Assembly (NCBI GenBank): GCA_001464965.1
Contig: LNEJ01000004.1
Span: 1-64,000, forward strand
DNA from: Gammaproteobacteria bacterium Ga0074134
GTDB taxonomy: Bacteria > Pseudomonadota > Gammaproteobacteria > Ga0077554 > Ga007554
Reading direction: 5' to 3'
Length of the DNA: 64,000 bases
Numbering within the stretch: position 1 is the stretch's first letter; the number at the start of each line of letters is the position of its first letter. Of the stretch, positions 1 through 8,090 are shown piece by piece. The position numbers and the translations under genes are program-made. A model generated the notes under the pieces. The model saw nothing but the letters and a program-made list of their open reading frames with translations, was not told the origin of the DNA and did no database searches.

Positions 1-141
1 CGCGACGCGCTACGCGAAACGGCTATCGTCTTTTCTGGCCGCAATTCAGATTCGTTGTCTCGTCCTGTGGCTTCGCATCTCGTGACGACACTGCCTAGTG
101 ATAAAAATTATAAATTACAGCATGTTAATAAAACTAAATAG
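1..141 (+). CDS. possible 3' end of a gene entering from the left (weak)
   Basis: Frame 1 is open from the first base to a TAG at 139-141, giving 46 codons with no start inside the window. The first half has codon-like composition; the last third is AT-rich. I recognise no family. It could be the C-terminus of an upstream gene or simply a chance open frame. Confidence 0.2.
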   Translation, partial: RDALRETAIVFSGRNSDSLSRPVASHLVTTLPSDKNYKLQHVNKTK

Positions 142-382
142 AGTGTAAAATTTATCATGTCAATTCACAGAGATATACTCAATTAATCCGGCGAGGGAGG
201 GGCCCCGCATGCCATATTGTCTAATGGTTTTTACTGCGTCACAAAGCGATAAAGGGATGCGGTGCTTAAGGGAAGAGACGGGTGAAAAAGCGGAGTTTAC
301 ACGCGTCTGCCGCTTCCCGGCCCCGCATTTGAGAGTAGGAATAGTGAGGTTACGCATTGAGCATTACAGGTGAGCACGAGCC
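142..382. other. intergenic region upstream of the first methyltransferase
   Basis: AT-rich at first, then ordinary composition. I see no convincing gene. A 65-codon frame on the minus strand here has no ribosome binding site or recognisable domain. A weak Shine-Dalgarno-like AGGTGAG lies 15 bases before the ATG at 383. Confidence 0.4.
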
Positions 383-1198
383 ATGAATGAGCATGAACGC
401 AAGAAGATGATTAAAGAAACGTTCAATACCGTTGCGGCGGGTTACGATAATCATGCGTTGCGCTATTTCTCGGAGAGCGCAAAGATTCTGGCGGCATGTT
501 TGAATCTTAAGGGTGATGAACATGTGCTTGATGTTGCCACGGGCACAGGCGAAGTCGCGCTTGCAGTTTGCCGGGAAGTGCCGCGCGGCCGGGTCACCGG
601 TGTTGATTTTTCAGAAGGCATGCTCACCCAGGCCAGGACAAAAGCAGAAGCAGGCAATGTCGGCAATGTCCATTTCACCGAAGGGGATATGCAGGTACTG
701 GAGTTTCCCGGCGATCATTTCGATGCGGCCGTTTGCGGATTCGGTATTTTCTTTGTTGAAAACATGGAGCAGCAGATCAAGCATATCTCGGACAAAGTAA
801 TGCCCGGAGGCAAGATTGCAATTTGCGGATTTTATGAGGGTGCCTTTTTGCCTCTCGTTGAGCTCTTTTTTGAACGCATACAGCAGTATGGCATTGAGAG
901 GCCACCGTTATCCTGGAAACGCATCGGTACGGTGGAGAAAATCACCTCACTTTATCAAAGCGCGGGGCTTCAGGAAATTTGTGTTGATCGCAGGAACATT
1001 GGCTACTATCTGAAAAATGCCGGTGAATGGTGGGATGTTCTATGGTTTGCGGGTTTTCGCGGCCTGATCAACCTGCTTTCTCCTGCTGACCTGGAAAGAT
1101 TCAAAAAAGAGCATCTGATGGAAGTTCAGGCGCTGGCGTCAGGCGAGGGGATTTGGCTGGATGTCGACGTGTTATATGCCGTGGGCGAGAGGCCGTAG
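383..1198 (+). CDS. class I SAM-dependent methyltransferase (UbiE/Methyltransf_11-like)
   Basis: A 271-residue soluble protein with a Rossmann-type methyltransferase fold. The glycine-rich SAM loop VLDVATGTGEVAL lies at about residues 48-60, followed by the acidic ribose-binding position in GVDFSEGM at about 73-80. The N-terminal stretch around FNTVAAGYD resembles the UbiE/COQ5 family, but the C-terminal half (rich in Trp and Phe, with GEWWDVLWFAGF) does not match UbiE well. I therefore read it as a small-molecule methyltransferase of unknown substrate. It stands alone, converging on the tRNA gene downstream. Confidence 0.8.
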   Translation: MNEHERKKMIKETFNTVAAGYDNHALRYFSESAKILAACLNLKGDEHVLDVATGTGEVALAVCREVPRGRVTGVDFSEGMLTQARTKAEAGNVGNVHFTEGDMQVLEFPGDHFDAAVCGFGIFFVENMEQQIKHISDKVMPGGKIAICGFYEGAFLPLVELFFERIQQYGIERPPLSWKRIGTVEKITSLYQSAGLQEICVDRRNIGYYLKNAGEWWDVLWFAGFRGLINLLSPADLERFKKEHLMEVQALASGEGIWLDVDVLYAVGERP

Positions 1199-1262
1199 GG
1201 AGGAAATCTGCGAATCCATTGACGATCAATGTATAATCGCAGTTTTGTAAAGTGAATATGGA

Positions 1263-1349
1263 TGGTGCCGAAGAGAGGACTTGAACCTCCACGGGGTTGC
1301 CCCCACTGATACCTGAAACCAGCGCGTCTACCAATTCCGCCACCCCGGC
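1263..1349 (-). tRNA. tRNA-Leu (anticodon CAG)
   Basis: The minus strand folds into a complete class II tRNA. The 7-bp acceptor stem is GCCGGGG/CTTCGGC, the D-arm contains GGAATTGGTAGACGC, and the anticodon stem CTGGT/ATCAG closes the loop TTCAGGT with anticodon CAG. A long variable arm (GTGGGGGCAACCCCGT) and a TTCAAGTC T-loop follow. The 3' CCA is encoded in the genome. The long variable arm together with CAG assigns it to leucine, reading CUG codons. It is 87 nt long and has its own promoter. Confidence 0.96.
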
Positions 1350-1386
1350 AAGGGTTCCCCGGTTAACGATCAACCAGAAGGTGCGC

Positions 1387-1415
1387 ACTGTACCGGGAGC
1401 AGGTTTTGTTGTCAA
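1387..1415 (-). promoter_or_regulatory. sigma70-type promoter of the tRNA-Leu gene
   Basis: Read on the minus strand, a perfect -35 box TTGACA (1410-1415) is followed after exactly 17 bases by TACAGT (1387-1392), a 4/6 match to the -10 consensus. Transcription would start near 1380, about 30 bases before the mature tRNA 5' end at 1349. This fits a short leader removed by RNase P. Confidence 0.75.
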
Positions 1416-1637
1416 CCGGACAGGCGATTTTTTTATCGGTACAATACTCCTGAAGACGGCGATTGGAAGACCTCCGGGAAGAACCGAAGCCCTCGTATAT
1501 GATATGATTTCCGGGATTCCAAAGACACTTTGGAGTCTCTTGTTTTTAATAAAGGGTTTTTAGTTGGAAAATATCTCATTGATTCATGTGTTGTTACAGG
1601 GCGTTCTCGTACCGGTCAAACAGAGGGCGGTAATTTA

Positions 1638-3920
1638 ATGGCCAAACGTCCGACTGTCCCGCATCAAGATCCTCATGCCGGCCGTGAGGCCGAAAAGTAC
1701 GAAAACCCCATCCCCAGCCGCGAGTTCATCATGCAGCTCCTGGAGACGCAGGGCGAGCCGCTTACCTATAAGCAGCTTGTCGACGTACTGGACTTGCACG
1801 ATGAAGAAAGTCTGGAGGCGTTGCGGCGGCGCTTGAACGCTATGGAGCGTGACGGCCAGCTGGTGCGCAATCGCCGCGACGGCTATGGCCTGATCGACAA
1901 GATGGATCTGGTGCGTGGGCGGGTGATCGGCCATCCAGACGGGTTCGGTTTTCTGGTGCCGGATGAGGGGGGGGAAGATCTTTTTCTCACACCGCGCCAG
2001 ATGGGATTCTGCATGCACGGCGACCGGGCTGTGGCGCGTATCGCCGGGGTTGATCGCCGTGGCCGCCGCGAAGGCGTGCTGATTGAGATTCTGGAGCGCA
2101 ACACGCAGCACGTGGTGGGGCGTTTTTATCAGCAGGAGGGACGTGTCGGCTTTGTCACTCCCGACAACAAACGCATTACCCATGACATCCTGGTGCCTGC
2201 GGATTATCAGGGCGGCGCGCGGCGCGATCAGATCGTGGTGGTGGAGCTTATCGAGCAGCCGAGCAAACATGCCAAGCCGCTGGGACGGGTCGTTGAGATA
2301 CTGGGAGATCACATGGCCCCCGGCCTGGAGATCGAGGTCGCCATCCGCGCCCACGAGATTCCCCTGGCGTGGCCGGAGGCGGTAGAAAGCGAGACTGTCC
2401 ATCTCACCCCGGAGGTGCCCGAGGCATCCAAGGAGGGCCGCGAGGATTTGCGTGACGTGCCTCTGGTGACTATCGACGGCGCTGACGCACGCGACTTTGA
2501 TGATGCAGTGTATTGCGAGCGCAAAAAATCAGGTGGCTGGCGGTTGCTGGTGGCCATCGCCGATGTATCTTCGTATGTGCGCCCCAGCACCGCATTGGAC
2601 GAGGAAGCACAGGAGCGGGGCACTTCCGTGTATTTCCCGCAGCGTGTGATTCCTATGCTGCCCGAAATTCTGTCCAACGGGTTGTGTTCTCTGAATCCCC
2701 ATGTCGACCGCCTGTGCATGGTGTGCGAAATGTCCATCGACGCCGAGGGCGAGATTACGCGCCATCGCTTTTTTGAAGGGGTGATGCGCTCCGCCGCACG
2801 GCTGACTTATGACGAAGTGGCGGCGATGCTGGCGGAGCAGGAGCCTGCCCTCAGCGCAAAACATGCCGCGATACTGCCGCACCTTGTGGAATTGCACGCG
2901 CTGTACAAGGCGTTGCTTGGCGCGCGCCAGCGGCGCGGCGCGATTGATTTCGACACCACCGAGACACGCATCGTGTTCGGTGAGGGGCGCAAGATTGAGC
3001 GCATCGAGCCGCTGGTGCGTAACGATGCCCATAAGATAATCGAAGAGTGCATGATTGCCGCCAATGTCGCGGCGGCGCGTTTTCTGCTCAAGCGCAAGAT
3101 TCCTGCGGTATACCGTGTGCACGAATCACCAAAAGTCGAGAAGATTACCGACCTGCGCACATTCCTGGGCGAGTTTGGATTGCAGTTGCGCGGCGGCGAA
3201 GACCCCGAGGCGCAGCACTATGCCGAGCTGCTCAACATCGTGCGTGGCCGCCCTGATTTTCGTCTTATCCAGACAGTTATGCTGCGCTCGCTCAATCAGG
3301 CCAAGTACACCCCGGATAACGTCGGGCATTTCGGCCTGGCCCACGAGGCGTATACGCATTTCACTTCCCCCATTCGACGCTATCCCGATCTGCTGGTGCA
3401 TCGCGCCATCCGCCACGCCCTCAAGGAAGGCAAGGTCAAAGGGTTTGCCTACACCGTTGAAGACATGGAAGCCCTGGGAGAGCACTGCTCCACTGCGGAA
3501 CGGCGTGCCGACGATGCCACGCGCGACGCCGTCGACTGGCTGAAGTGCGAATTCATGATGAACAAGGTGGGTGAGGAGTTCGACGGCCTCATCACCAGCG
3601 TGACGTCGTTTGGTATCTTCGTCGAGCTGAGCGATATCTATGTTGAAGGGCTGGTGCATATTACCGCGCTGAGCAATGACTACTACCACCATGACAGCGC
3701 CGGACACCGGCTGTGCGGCGAGCACACCGGCAAGGTATACCGGCTGGGAGATCCGGTGCGCGTGAAGGTCATGCGCACCGATCTCGACAGCAGGCGCATC
3801 GACTTTGATCTGGTTGACAAGAGTCCCGCAAAGGAAAAGATCAAGGATAAGGAAGATGTAAAACCGAAGCCGAAACGCAAGAGCAGAAGGAAATCCTCGG
3901 CGAAGAAGCAGAGTTCGTAA
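1638..3920 (+). CDS. rnr: ribonuclease R (3'-5' exoribonuclease)
   Basis: A 760-residue RNB-family exonuclease that degrades structured RNA, including rRNA fragments and mRNA. A winged-helix domain lies at about residues 20-90, then cold-shock/OB domains. The RNB catalytic domain carries the metal-binding motif DARDFDDA at about 281-289. An S1 domain (GLITSVTSFGIFVELS) lies at about 645-725. A lysine/arginine-rich tail covers about the last 35 residues and is typical of RNase R rather than RNase II. The start is placed at the ATG at 1638, where MAKRPTVP begins. The frame is open further upstream, but an AG-rich ribosome binding site (GAGGGCGG) sits 7 bases before this ATG. The stop codon overlaps the rlmB start by one base, so the two are co-translated. 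Confidence 0.96.
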   Translation: MAKRPTVPHQDPHAGREAEKYENPIPSREFIMQLLETQGEPLTYKQLVDVLDLHDEESLEALRRRLNAMERDGQLVRNRRDGYGLIDKMDLVRGRVIGHPDGFGFLVPDEGGEDLFLTPRQMGFCMHGDRAVARIAGVDRRGRREGVLIEILERNTQHVVGRFYQQEGRVGFVTPDNKRITHDILVPADYQGGARRDQIVVVELIEQPSKHAKPLGRVVEILGDHMAPGLEIEVAIRAHEIPLAWPEAVESETVHLTPEVPEASKEGREDLRDVPLVTIDGADARDFDDAVYCERKKSGGWRLLVAIADVSSYVRPSTALDEEAQERGTSVYFPQRVIPMLPEILSNGLCSLNPHVDRLCMVCEMSIDAEGEITRHRFFEGVMRSAARLTYDEVAAMLAEQEPALSAKHAAILPHLVELHALYKALLGARQRRGAIDFDTTETRIVFGEGRKIERIEPLVRNDAHKIIEECMIAANVAAARFLLKRKIPAVYRVHESPKVEKITDLRTFLGEFGLQLRGGEDPEAQHYAELLNIVRGRPDFRLIQTVMLRSLNQAKYTPDNVGHFGLAHEAYTHFTSPIRRYPDLLVHRAIRHALKEGKVKGFAYTVEDMEALGEHCSTAERRADDATRDAVDWLKCEFMMNKVGEEFDGLITSVTSFGIFVELSDIYVEGLVHITALSNDYYHHDSAGHRLCGEHTGKVYRLGDPVRVKVMRTDLDSRRIDFDLVDKSPAKEKIKDKEDVKPKPKRKSRRKSSAKKQSS

Positions 3921-4660
3921 TGGCGGGCGATCAATTGATCTACGGTCTCCATGCCGTTCAGGCGGCGTTACAACGTGACGCGGAGCATGTAACCGTTATT
4001 TTGCTGGACGCCAGCCGCAAGGATGCGCGCATGCAGGTCATCGCCGATGCGGCAGCTACACACCACGTTGAGATTCAGCGCGTAGCGCGTAAGGAACTCG
4101 ATGCTCTGGCGCCAGAGGCGCGCCATCAGGGCGTGGTGGCGCGCTGCCGGGTTCGGGCGGCATGGAAGGAGGATGATCTTGAACGTATCCTGGATGGTCT
4201 CACCGAGCCGCCCTTCCTGTTGGTGCTCGATGGCGTGCAGGATCCTCACAACCTGGGCGCATGCCTGCGCACCGCCGACGCCGCTGGCGTACATGCGGTG
4301 ATCGCTCCTCGTGATCGCGCCGTGGGCCTCACCCCCGTAGTGCGCAAAGTCGCCAGTGGCGCGGCGGAAGCCGTACCCTTCATCCAGGTCACCAATCTGG
4401 CACGCACCCTGCGCATGCTTCAGGAGCGGGGCGTGTGGACGGTGGGCGCGGATGCCGCGACTGATAAGGATCTCTTTGATGTAGACCTGCGCGGCCCGCT
4501 GGCCCTGATTATGGGCGCAGAGGGGCAGGGCATGCGCCGCCTCACCAGGGAACACTGTGACGTGCTGATCCGCATCCCCATGCGCGGCGCGGTGGAGAGC
4601 CTGAACGTCTCGGTGGCGACGGGTATTTGCCTATTCGAGGCGCTGCGCAGACGGGCGTAG
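3920..4660 (+). CDS. rlmB: 23S rRNA (guanosine-2251-2'-O)-methyltransferase RlmB
   Basis: A 246-residue SpoU-type (SPOUT, knotted) methyltransferase that modifies Gm2251 in the peptidyl-transferase P-loop of 23S rRNA. An N-terminal SpoU substrate-binding domain occupies about residues 1-75. The three SpoU motifs are visible: QDPHNLGACLRTADAAG (about 107-123), the GAEGQGM stretch near 198-205, and SLNVSVATGICLFEAL near the C-terminus. The length matches the family (about 243). The ATG shares its A with the rnr stop codon, the same rnr-rlmB coupling seen in many Proteobacteria. Confidence 0.95.
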   Translation: MAGDQLIYGLHAVQAALQRDAEHVTVILLDASRKDARMQVIADAAATHHVEIQRVARKELDALAPEARHQGVVARCRVRAAWKEDDLERILDGLTEPPFLLVLDGVQDPHNLGACLRTADAAGVHAVIAPRDRAVGLTPVVRKVASGAAEAVPFIQVTNLARTLRMLQERGVWTVGADAATDKDLFDVDLRGPLALIMGAEGQGMRRLTREHCDVLIRIPMRGAVESLNVSVATGICLFEALRRRA

Positions 4661-4689
4661 GGTTGTGAGGTGAATCCATTTCACCCTAC
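4657..4689. terminator. palindrome between convergent rlmB and hpnE
   Basis: GTAGGGT at 4657-4663 pairs with ACCCTAC at 4683-4689. An alternative inner stem is GGTGAA/TTCACC. It covers the rlmB stop codon and sits between two convergent genes, so it could end transcription both ways. There is no clear T-run. Confidence 0.4.
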
Positions 4690-4707
4690 AAATACTATCA
4701 ACACCGC

Positions 4708-6018
4708 TCAGCCGCCAGCAATAATCCGGCGCGCGCATTCCACGCCGCTGCGCACGGCACCTTCCAGTGTGGCGGGATAACCGGTGTCCGTGTGGTCGCC
4801 TGCCAGCCAGCAGCCGCGCACGGGTGTTGTAGCACTGGGACGCAAGGTGTTGATGCCGGGGCGGCAGGCGAAGGTGGCGGATTTTTCGCGGACGACCAGG
4901 CTGTGCTCCGGCGTGGCCCAATGCGGAAAAATCCGCGCCAGTTCCGCGATGGCGTGTGCACTCAATTCGTCCTTTCTCATTGCCATATGCGGCCCAGGGC
5001 CGCTAATAACGACCGCCATCAGGCCGGGCTGTCCATATAGGGCACGGTCGAAGACCCATTGCGCGGTCGTATCCAGCAGGCCGATCATCGGCATCTCAAG
5101 GCGTGTCTGTGGTGGATACTGTATGTACACAGTGCAAATTGGCTCATGGCTTATCTCTCCCAACTGCTGTGCTATACCGCGCAGTGCGGTATGGGGTTCC
5201 AGCAGCCGCTGGCAGGCGTTGGGCGGGATGGCGAGTATCACATGGCTGGCGGTTATTTCATGATCATTCACGGATACCTTGCGGACGGCGTTATCCTGAA
5301 CAGTGATCCCTTTTACTCGATGGCTGAGTTTGACCGTGCCGCCATGTTGCTCGATGAAGCGCCGCGCAGGCTCGGGAAATGTGCCGCCCAAATCAACGCG
5401 GCTCAAAAGAAGATCGGAATCGCTGCGGCTGCGGGCGAAAGCATCCTGAAGCACGCGCAAAAAAATCTGCGCCGATGCGTTGTGCAGCGGCGTATTCAAG
5501 ACGGCCAGACACAGTGGCTCCCATAGGGCGCGGATCAAAGCGGGGGATTGTTTGTTGCGTGACAACCATGCCGCTACGCTGACGTCATCACCGGCATTGA
5601 AACCGCTGCGCAGCAGGCCACGGCATATCGACAATGCATTCAGGCGTTCCGGCAGGGTTAATCCTTCGGCGTTCAATAAGGCGGTCAGGAGGTGGAGCGG
5701 CGCGGGCAGCGATGGGCAGGTGATGCGAATGTCCGCACAGCCAAACGCCTTGTACACGAGTTGCAGAGGGCGGCGCTCGAACACGGTGGCTTCCGCTATG
5801 CCCACAACATTCAGCAGCCTTAGCGTTTCACGGTAGGCGCCGAGCAGCAGGTGCTGGCCGTTGTCGATGCGTTGACCGTTCACGGTGTAATCCAGCCCGC
5901 GCGCCCGTCCGCCGAGCTGCGGCGCCGCTTCCAGCACAGTCACCCGGACGCCGTGATGGCACAGCTCCACTGCTGCCGCAAGACCCGCCCAACCACCGCC
6001 GACTATGACAACATGCAT
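4708..6018 (-). CDS. hpnE: hydroxysqualene dehydroxylase HpnE
   Basis: A 436-residue FAD-dependent amine-oxidase-fold enzyme, the last step of the bacterial HpnCDE route to squalene. It reductively removes the hydroxyl of hydroxysqualene. The N-terminus is a dinucleotide-binding motif VIVGGGWAGLAAA (about residues 4-16) with the FAD-ribose acidic residue in TVLEAAPQLGGRA (about 27-39). A C-terminal FAD motif lies in the GCWLAGDHTDTGYPATLEGA stretch (about 403-422). The length is normal. It follows hpnD on the same strand, separated only by an inverted-repeat spacer. The pathway supports hopanoid or other triterpenoid membrane lipids; no squalene-hopene cyclase is in the window. Confidence 0.93.
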   Translation of the reverse strand: MHVVIVGGGWAGLAAAVELCHHGVRVTVLEAAPQLGGRARGLDYTVNGQRIDNGQHLLLGAYRETLRLLNVVGIAEATVFERRPLQLVYKAFGCADIRITCPSLPAPLHLLTALLNAEGLTLPERLNALSICRGLLRSGFNAGDDVSVAAWLSRNKQSPALIRALWEPLCLAVLNTPLHNASAQIFLRVLQDAFARSRSDSDLLLSRVDLGGTFPEPARRFIEQHGGTVKLSHRVKGITVQDNAVRKVSVNDHEITASHVILAIPPNACQRLLEPHTALRGIAQQLGEISHEPICTVYIQYPPQTRLEMPMIGLLDTTAQWVFDRALYGQPGLMAVVISGPGPHMAMRKDELSAHAIAELARIFPHWATPEHSLVVREKSATFACRPGINTLRPSATTPVRGCWLAGDHTDTGYPATLEGAVRSGVECARRIIAGG

Positions 6019-6032
6019 CTTGTGCCCTTTAG

Positions 6033-6102
6033 TTCTACTGTGTCACAAAACGCTGAAGGGCGCATTGCGGCTTTAAAATCGGCCTCTTGTGACACAGTAG
6101 AA
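6033..6102. repeat. 70-bp inverted-repeat element between hpnD and hpnE
   Basis: TTCTACTGTGTCACAA at 6033-6048 is the exact reverse complement of 6087-6102, separated by 38 bases. The 16-bp perfect arms are too far apart and too regular for a simple terminator. The element lies entirely between the hpnD stop and the hpnE start, so it is transcribed in the hpn mRNA. It may be a small mobile palindromic element. Confidence 0.8.
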
Positions 6103-6109
6103 TTAGCTC

Positions 6110-6988
6110 CTATGCTTTTTGTATGCCGTGCTTGCGCTGCTTTTTGTAGCGGCCTTTTTCGTGGCGCGCGGTTTGCCAGGCGATCCAGAGTTTGCGCAGC
6201 GGTGTTAGTGAAACGCGCCGTTCGAGTATGTTGTAACCGTCGTCCTCGATTTCCTTAAGTGTGGCCTGATAAATGGCCGACATGATGAGTCCGCTGCGTT
6301 GCGGATAGCGGTCGATCTCCGGCAGATGGGCATAGGCCTGGGTGTAGTATTGGTGCGCGCGCTGCGCCTGGAACTTAAAGAGCTCGCGCATGTTGTCTGA
6401 CATGCGGTGCGCCATGATGTCCTCTGGAGTGACGCCGAAACGCTCCAGCTCGTCGAGGGGCAGATAAATCCGCCCCAGCAGGCTGTCTTCACGGACATCG
6501 CGCAGGATGTTGGTGAGCTGGAAGGCCATGCCGAGTTCATGGGCGTATTTCAGGGTGCGGCGGTCTTGATAGCCAAAGATCTCCGCCGCCATCAATCCCA
6601 CGATGCTCGCCACGCGGTGGCAGTAGAGGGCGAGATCCTTGAATGAGGCATAGCCCTGGTGATCGAGATCCATCTCCATGCCGTCGATGATTTCAAGGAA
6701 GTGCTCTTGCGGCAGATTATAGGTGGTCACCGGCCCGCGCAGTGCCTGGCCCACCGGGTGGCGCGATGTGCCGTCAAAAACCCTGCCGATCTCCTCGCGC
6801 CACCACTGGAGCTTGATGCGCGCCACATTGGCATCATCGCACTCATCGACGACATCGTCCACCTCGCGGCAGAAGGCGTACAGGGCTGTGATGGCCTGGC
6901 GCTGCTGTGGCGGAAGGAATAAAAAACTGTAATAAAAACTCGATCCGCTCTTTGCGGCCTTGTCCTGGCAATATTCGTCGGGGGTCAT
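6110..6988 (-). CDS. hpnD: presqualene diphosphate synthase HpnD
   Basis: A 292-residue trans-isoprenyl diphosphate synthase-fold enzyme of the squalene/phytoene synthase family. It condenses two farnesyl diphosphates to presqualene diphosphate. The two Mg-binding aspartate-rich motifs are present: DDVVDE at about residues 44-49 and DVRED at about 164-168, the latter inside QLTNILRDVREDSLLGRIYL-type context. Family signatures around YAFCREVDD and GRIYLPLDEL are clear. It sits between hpnC and hpnE on the same strand. The separate HpnC paralogue upstream makes HpnD the natural assignment. Confidence 0.92.
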   Translation of the reverse strand: MTPDEYCQDKAAKSGSSFYYSFLFLPPQQRQAITALYAFCREVDDVVDECDDANVARIKLQWWREEIGRVFDGTSRHPVGQALRGPVTTYNLPQEHFLEIIDGMEMDLDHQGYASFKDLALYCHRVASIVGLMAAEIFGYQDRRTLKYAHELGMAFQLTNILRDVREDSLLGRIYLPLDELERFGVTPEDIMAHRMSDNMRELFKFQAQRAHQYYTQAYAHLPEIDRYPQRSGLIMSAIYQATLKEIEDDGYNILERRVSLTPLRKLWIAWQTARHEKGRYKKQRKHGIQKA

Positions 6989-7041
6989 GCGCTGGCTGGC
7001 AAATGTGAATATAGGAAAGTACGATGATAACAGATCTGGCG

Positions 7042-7123
7042 GCCTGCCGGACTTAGCTCGAATCTACCGCAAAAGCGGGAGGGTGGTTCATTGTTCCGCT
7101 ACGATCCCCTAAGTCCGACAGGC
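7042..7123. repeat. 82-bp inverted-repeat element between hpnC and hpnD
   Basis: GCCTGCCGGACTTAG (7042-7056) and CTAAGTCCGACAGGC (7109-7123) form a 15-bp inverted repeat with one G-T type mismatch. The right arm touches the hpnC stop codon (TAG on the minus strand, 7123-7125). Its sequence is unrelated to the element in the next spacer. Confidence 0.75.
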
Positions 7124-7980
7124 TACTGTTTCCGTGTCAGCGCTCCCCACATCATCGCCAGCCAATCATTCGCCTTGAGGCGGGGCCGAGTGAAGGCGTC
7201 GTCACGTTGTGTCTCCAGCGCTTGCAAGACGCGCAATCCGCCGTGGAAGGTGAGGCGCAGTTCAAAGCCCATGCGGCCTGGCAGGACACAGCCTAAGGGC
7301 GATCCCGACAGCAGCAGGCGCCGCGTGCGCTCGATTTGCATAGCCATCAGGTTGTGCATTGCGGCGTCGGTGCGGCTTTGCCGGAGATGGTCTTCAGTCA
7401 CGCCATAGCGCGCCATTTCATCTTGCGGCAGATAGATGCGATTGTTTTCGTGGTAATCCTGGCCGATATCCTGCCAGAAGTTGATGAGCTGCAAGGCGCT
7501 GCATATCGCATCCGAATGGGCAAGATTGACGGGCGTGGCAAGGTTATAAAGATGCAGCAGCAGGCGTCCCACCGGATTGGCCGAGTGGCGGCAGTAATGG
7601 AGCACCTCGTCATAATTCGCATAGCGTTTCTTGGTCACGTCCATGCGAAATGCAGTCAGCAGGTCATAAAAGAGCTGCGCAGGCAAGGCGTGCTTGCTCA
7701 TCACATCTTTTAGCGCAATCAACACCGGGTCTTCAATCGCGTTGCCGTTGTTGATGGCGTCAAGCCCCGCCACGTAGGCATCGAGTTTCGCAAGGCGCAC
7801 CTCAGGCGCAAGATCACCCTCATCTGCAAAATCGTCCGCCGTTCGTGCGAAGGCATAGATGACGCTGATTGGCTCTCGCAGGCGTTTGGGCAAGAAAACC
7901 GAGGCGACAGGAAAATTTTCGTAATGGGAGCGCGCCAGGCGCAGGCAGTGCGCGTAGGCGCCGGGGAGGGTGAGTGTCAC
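7123..7980 (-). CDS. hpnC: hydroxysqualene synthase HpnC
   Basis: A 285-residue member of the squalene/phytoene synthase family that converts presqualene diphosphate to hydroxysqualene. It keeps both Mg-binding motifs: DDFADE at about residues 49-54 within YAFARTADDFADEGD, and DIGQD at about 171-175 within INFWQDIGQDY. Compared with HpnD it has the HpnC-type HYCRHSANPVGRL signature at about 128-140. The start is GTG. It is the first gene of the hpnC-hpnD-hpnE run. Taken alone, the family fold does not separate HpnC from HpnD; the three-gene context does. Confidence 0.92.
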   Translation of the reverse strand: MTLTLPGAYAHCLRLARSHYENFPVASVFLPKRLREPISVIYAFARTADDFADEGDLAPEVRLAKLDAYVAGLDAINNGNAIEDPVLIALKDVMSKHALPAQLFYDLLTAFRMDVTKKRYANYDEVLHYCRHSANPVGRLLLHLYNLATPVNLAHSDAICSALQLINFWQDIGQDYHENNRIYLPQDEMARYGVTEDHLRQSRTDAAMHNLMAMQIERTRRLLLSGSPLGCVLPGRMGFELRLTFHGGLRVLQALETQRDDAFTRPRLKANDWLAMMWGALTRKQ

Positions 7981-7990
7981 AATCCGTAGG

Positions 7991-8006
7991 AGCGGGCTGG
8001 CCCGCT
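7991..8006. repeat. short palindrome between rmuC and hpnC
   Basis: AGCGGGC (7991-7997) and GCCCGCT (8000-8006) form a compact GC hairpin in the 110-bp spacer between rmuC and hpnC. It could weakly terminate the rmuC transcript but has no T-run. Confidence 0.4.
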
Positions 8007-8090
8007 AAGTAGTTAATAAGGGCTTAAGTATAGAAGATAACGGGGTGAAAATGAATCGTGGGCAATACCCAAAGGGCACAAGGCTCGCTC

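Noticed and set aside
160-357. 65-codon minus-strand frame before the first methyltransferase
   Set aside because: No ribosome binding site, no domain, and composition like the surrounding non-coding DNA.
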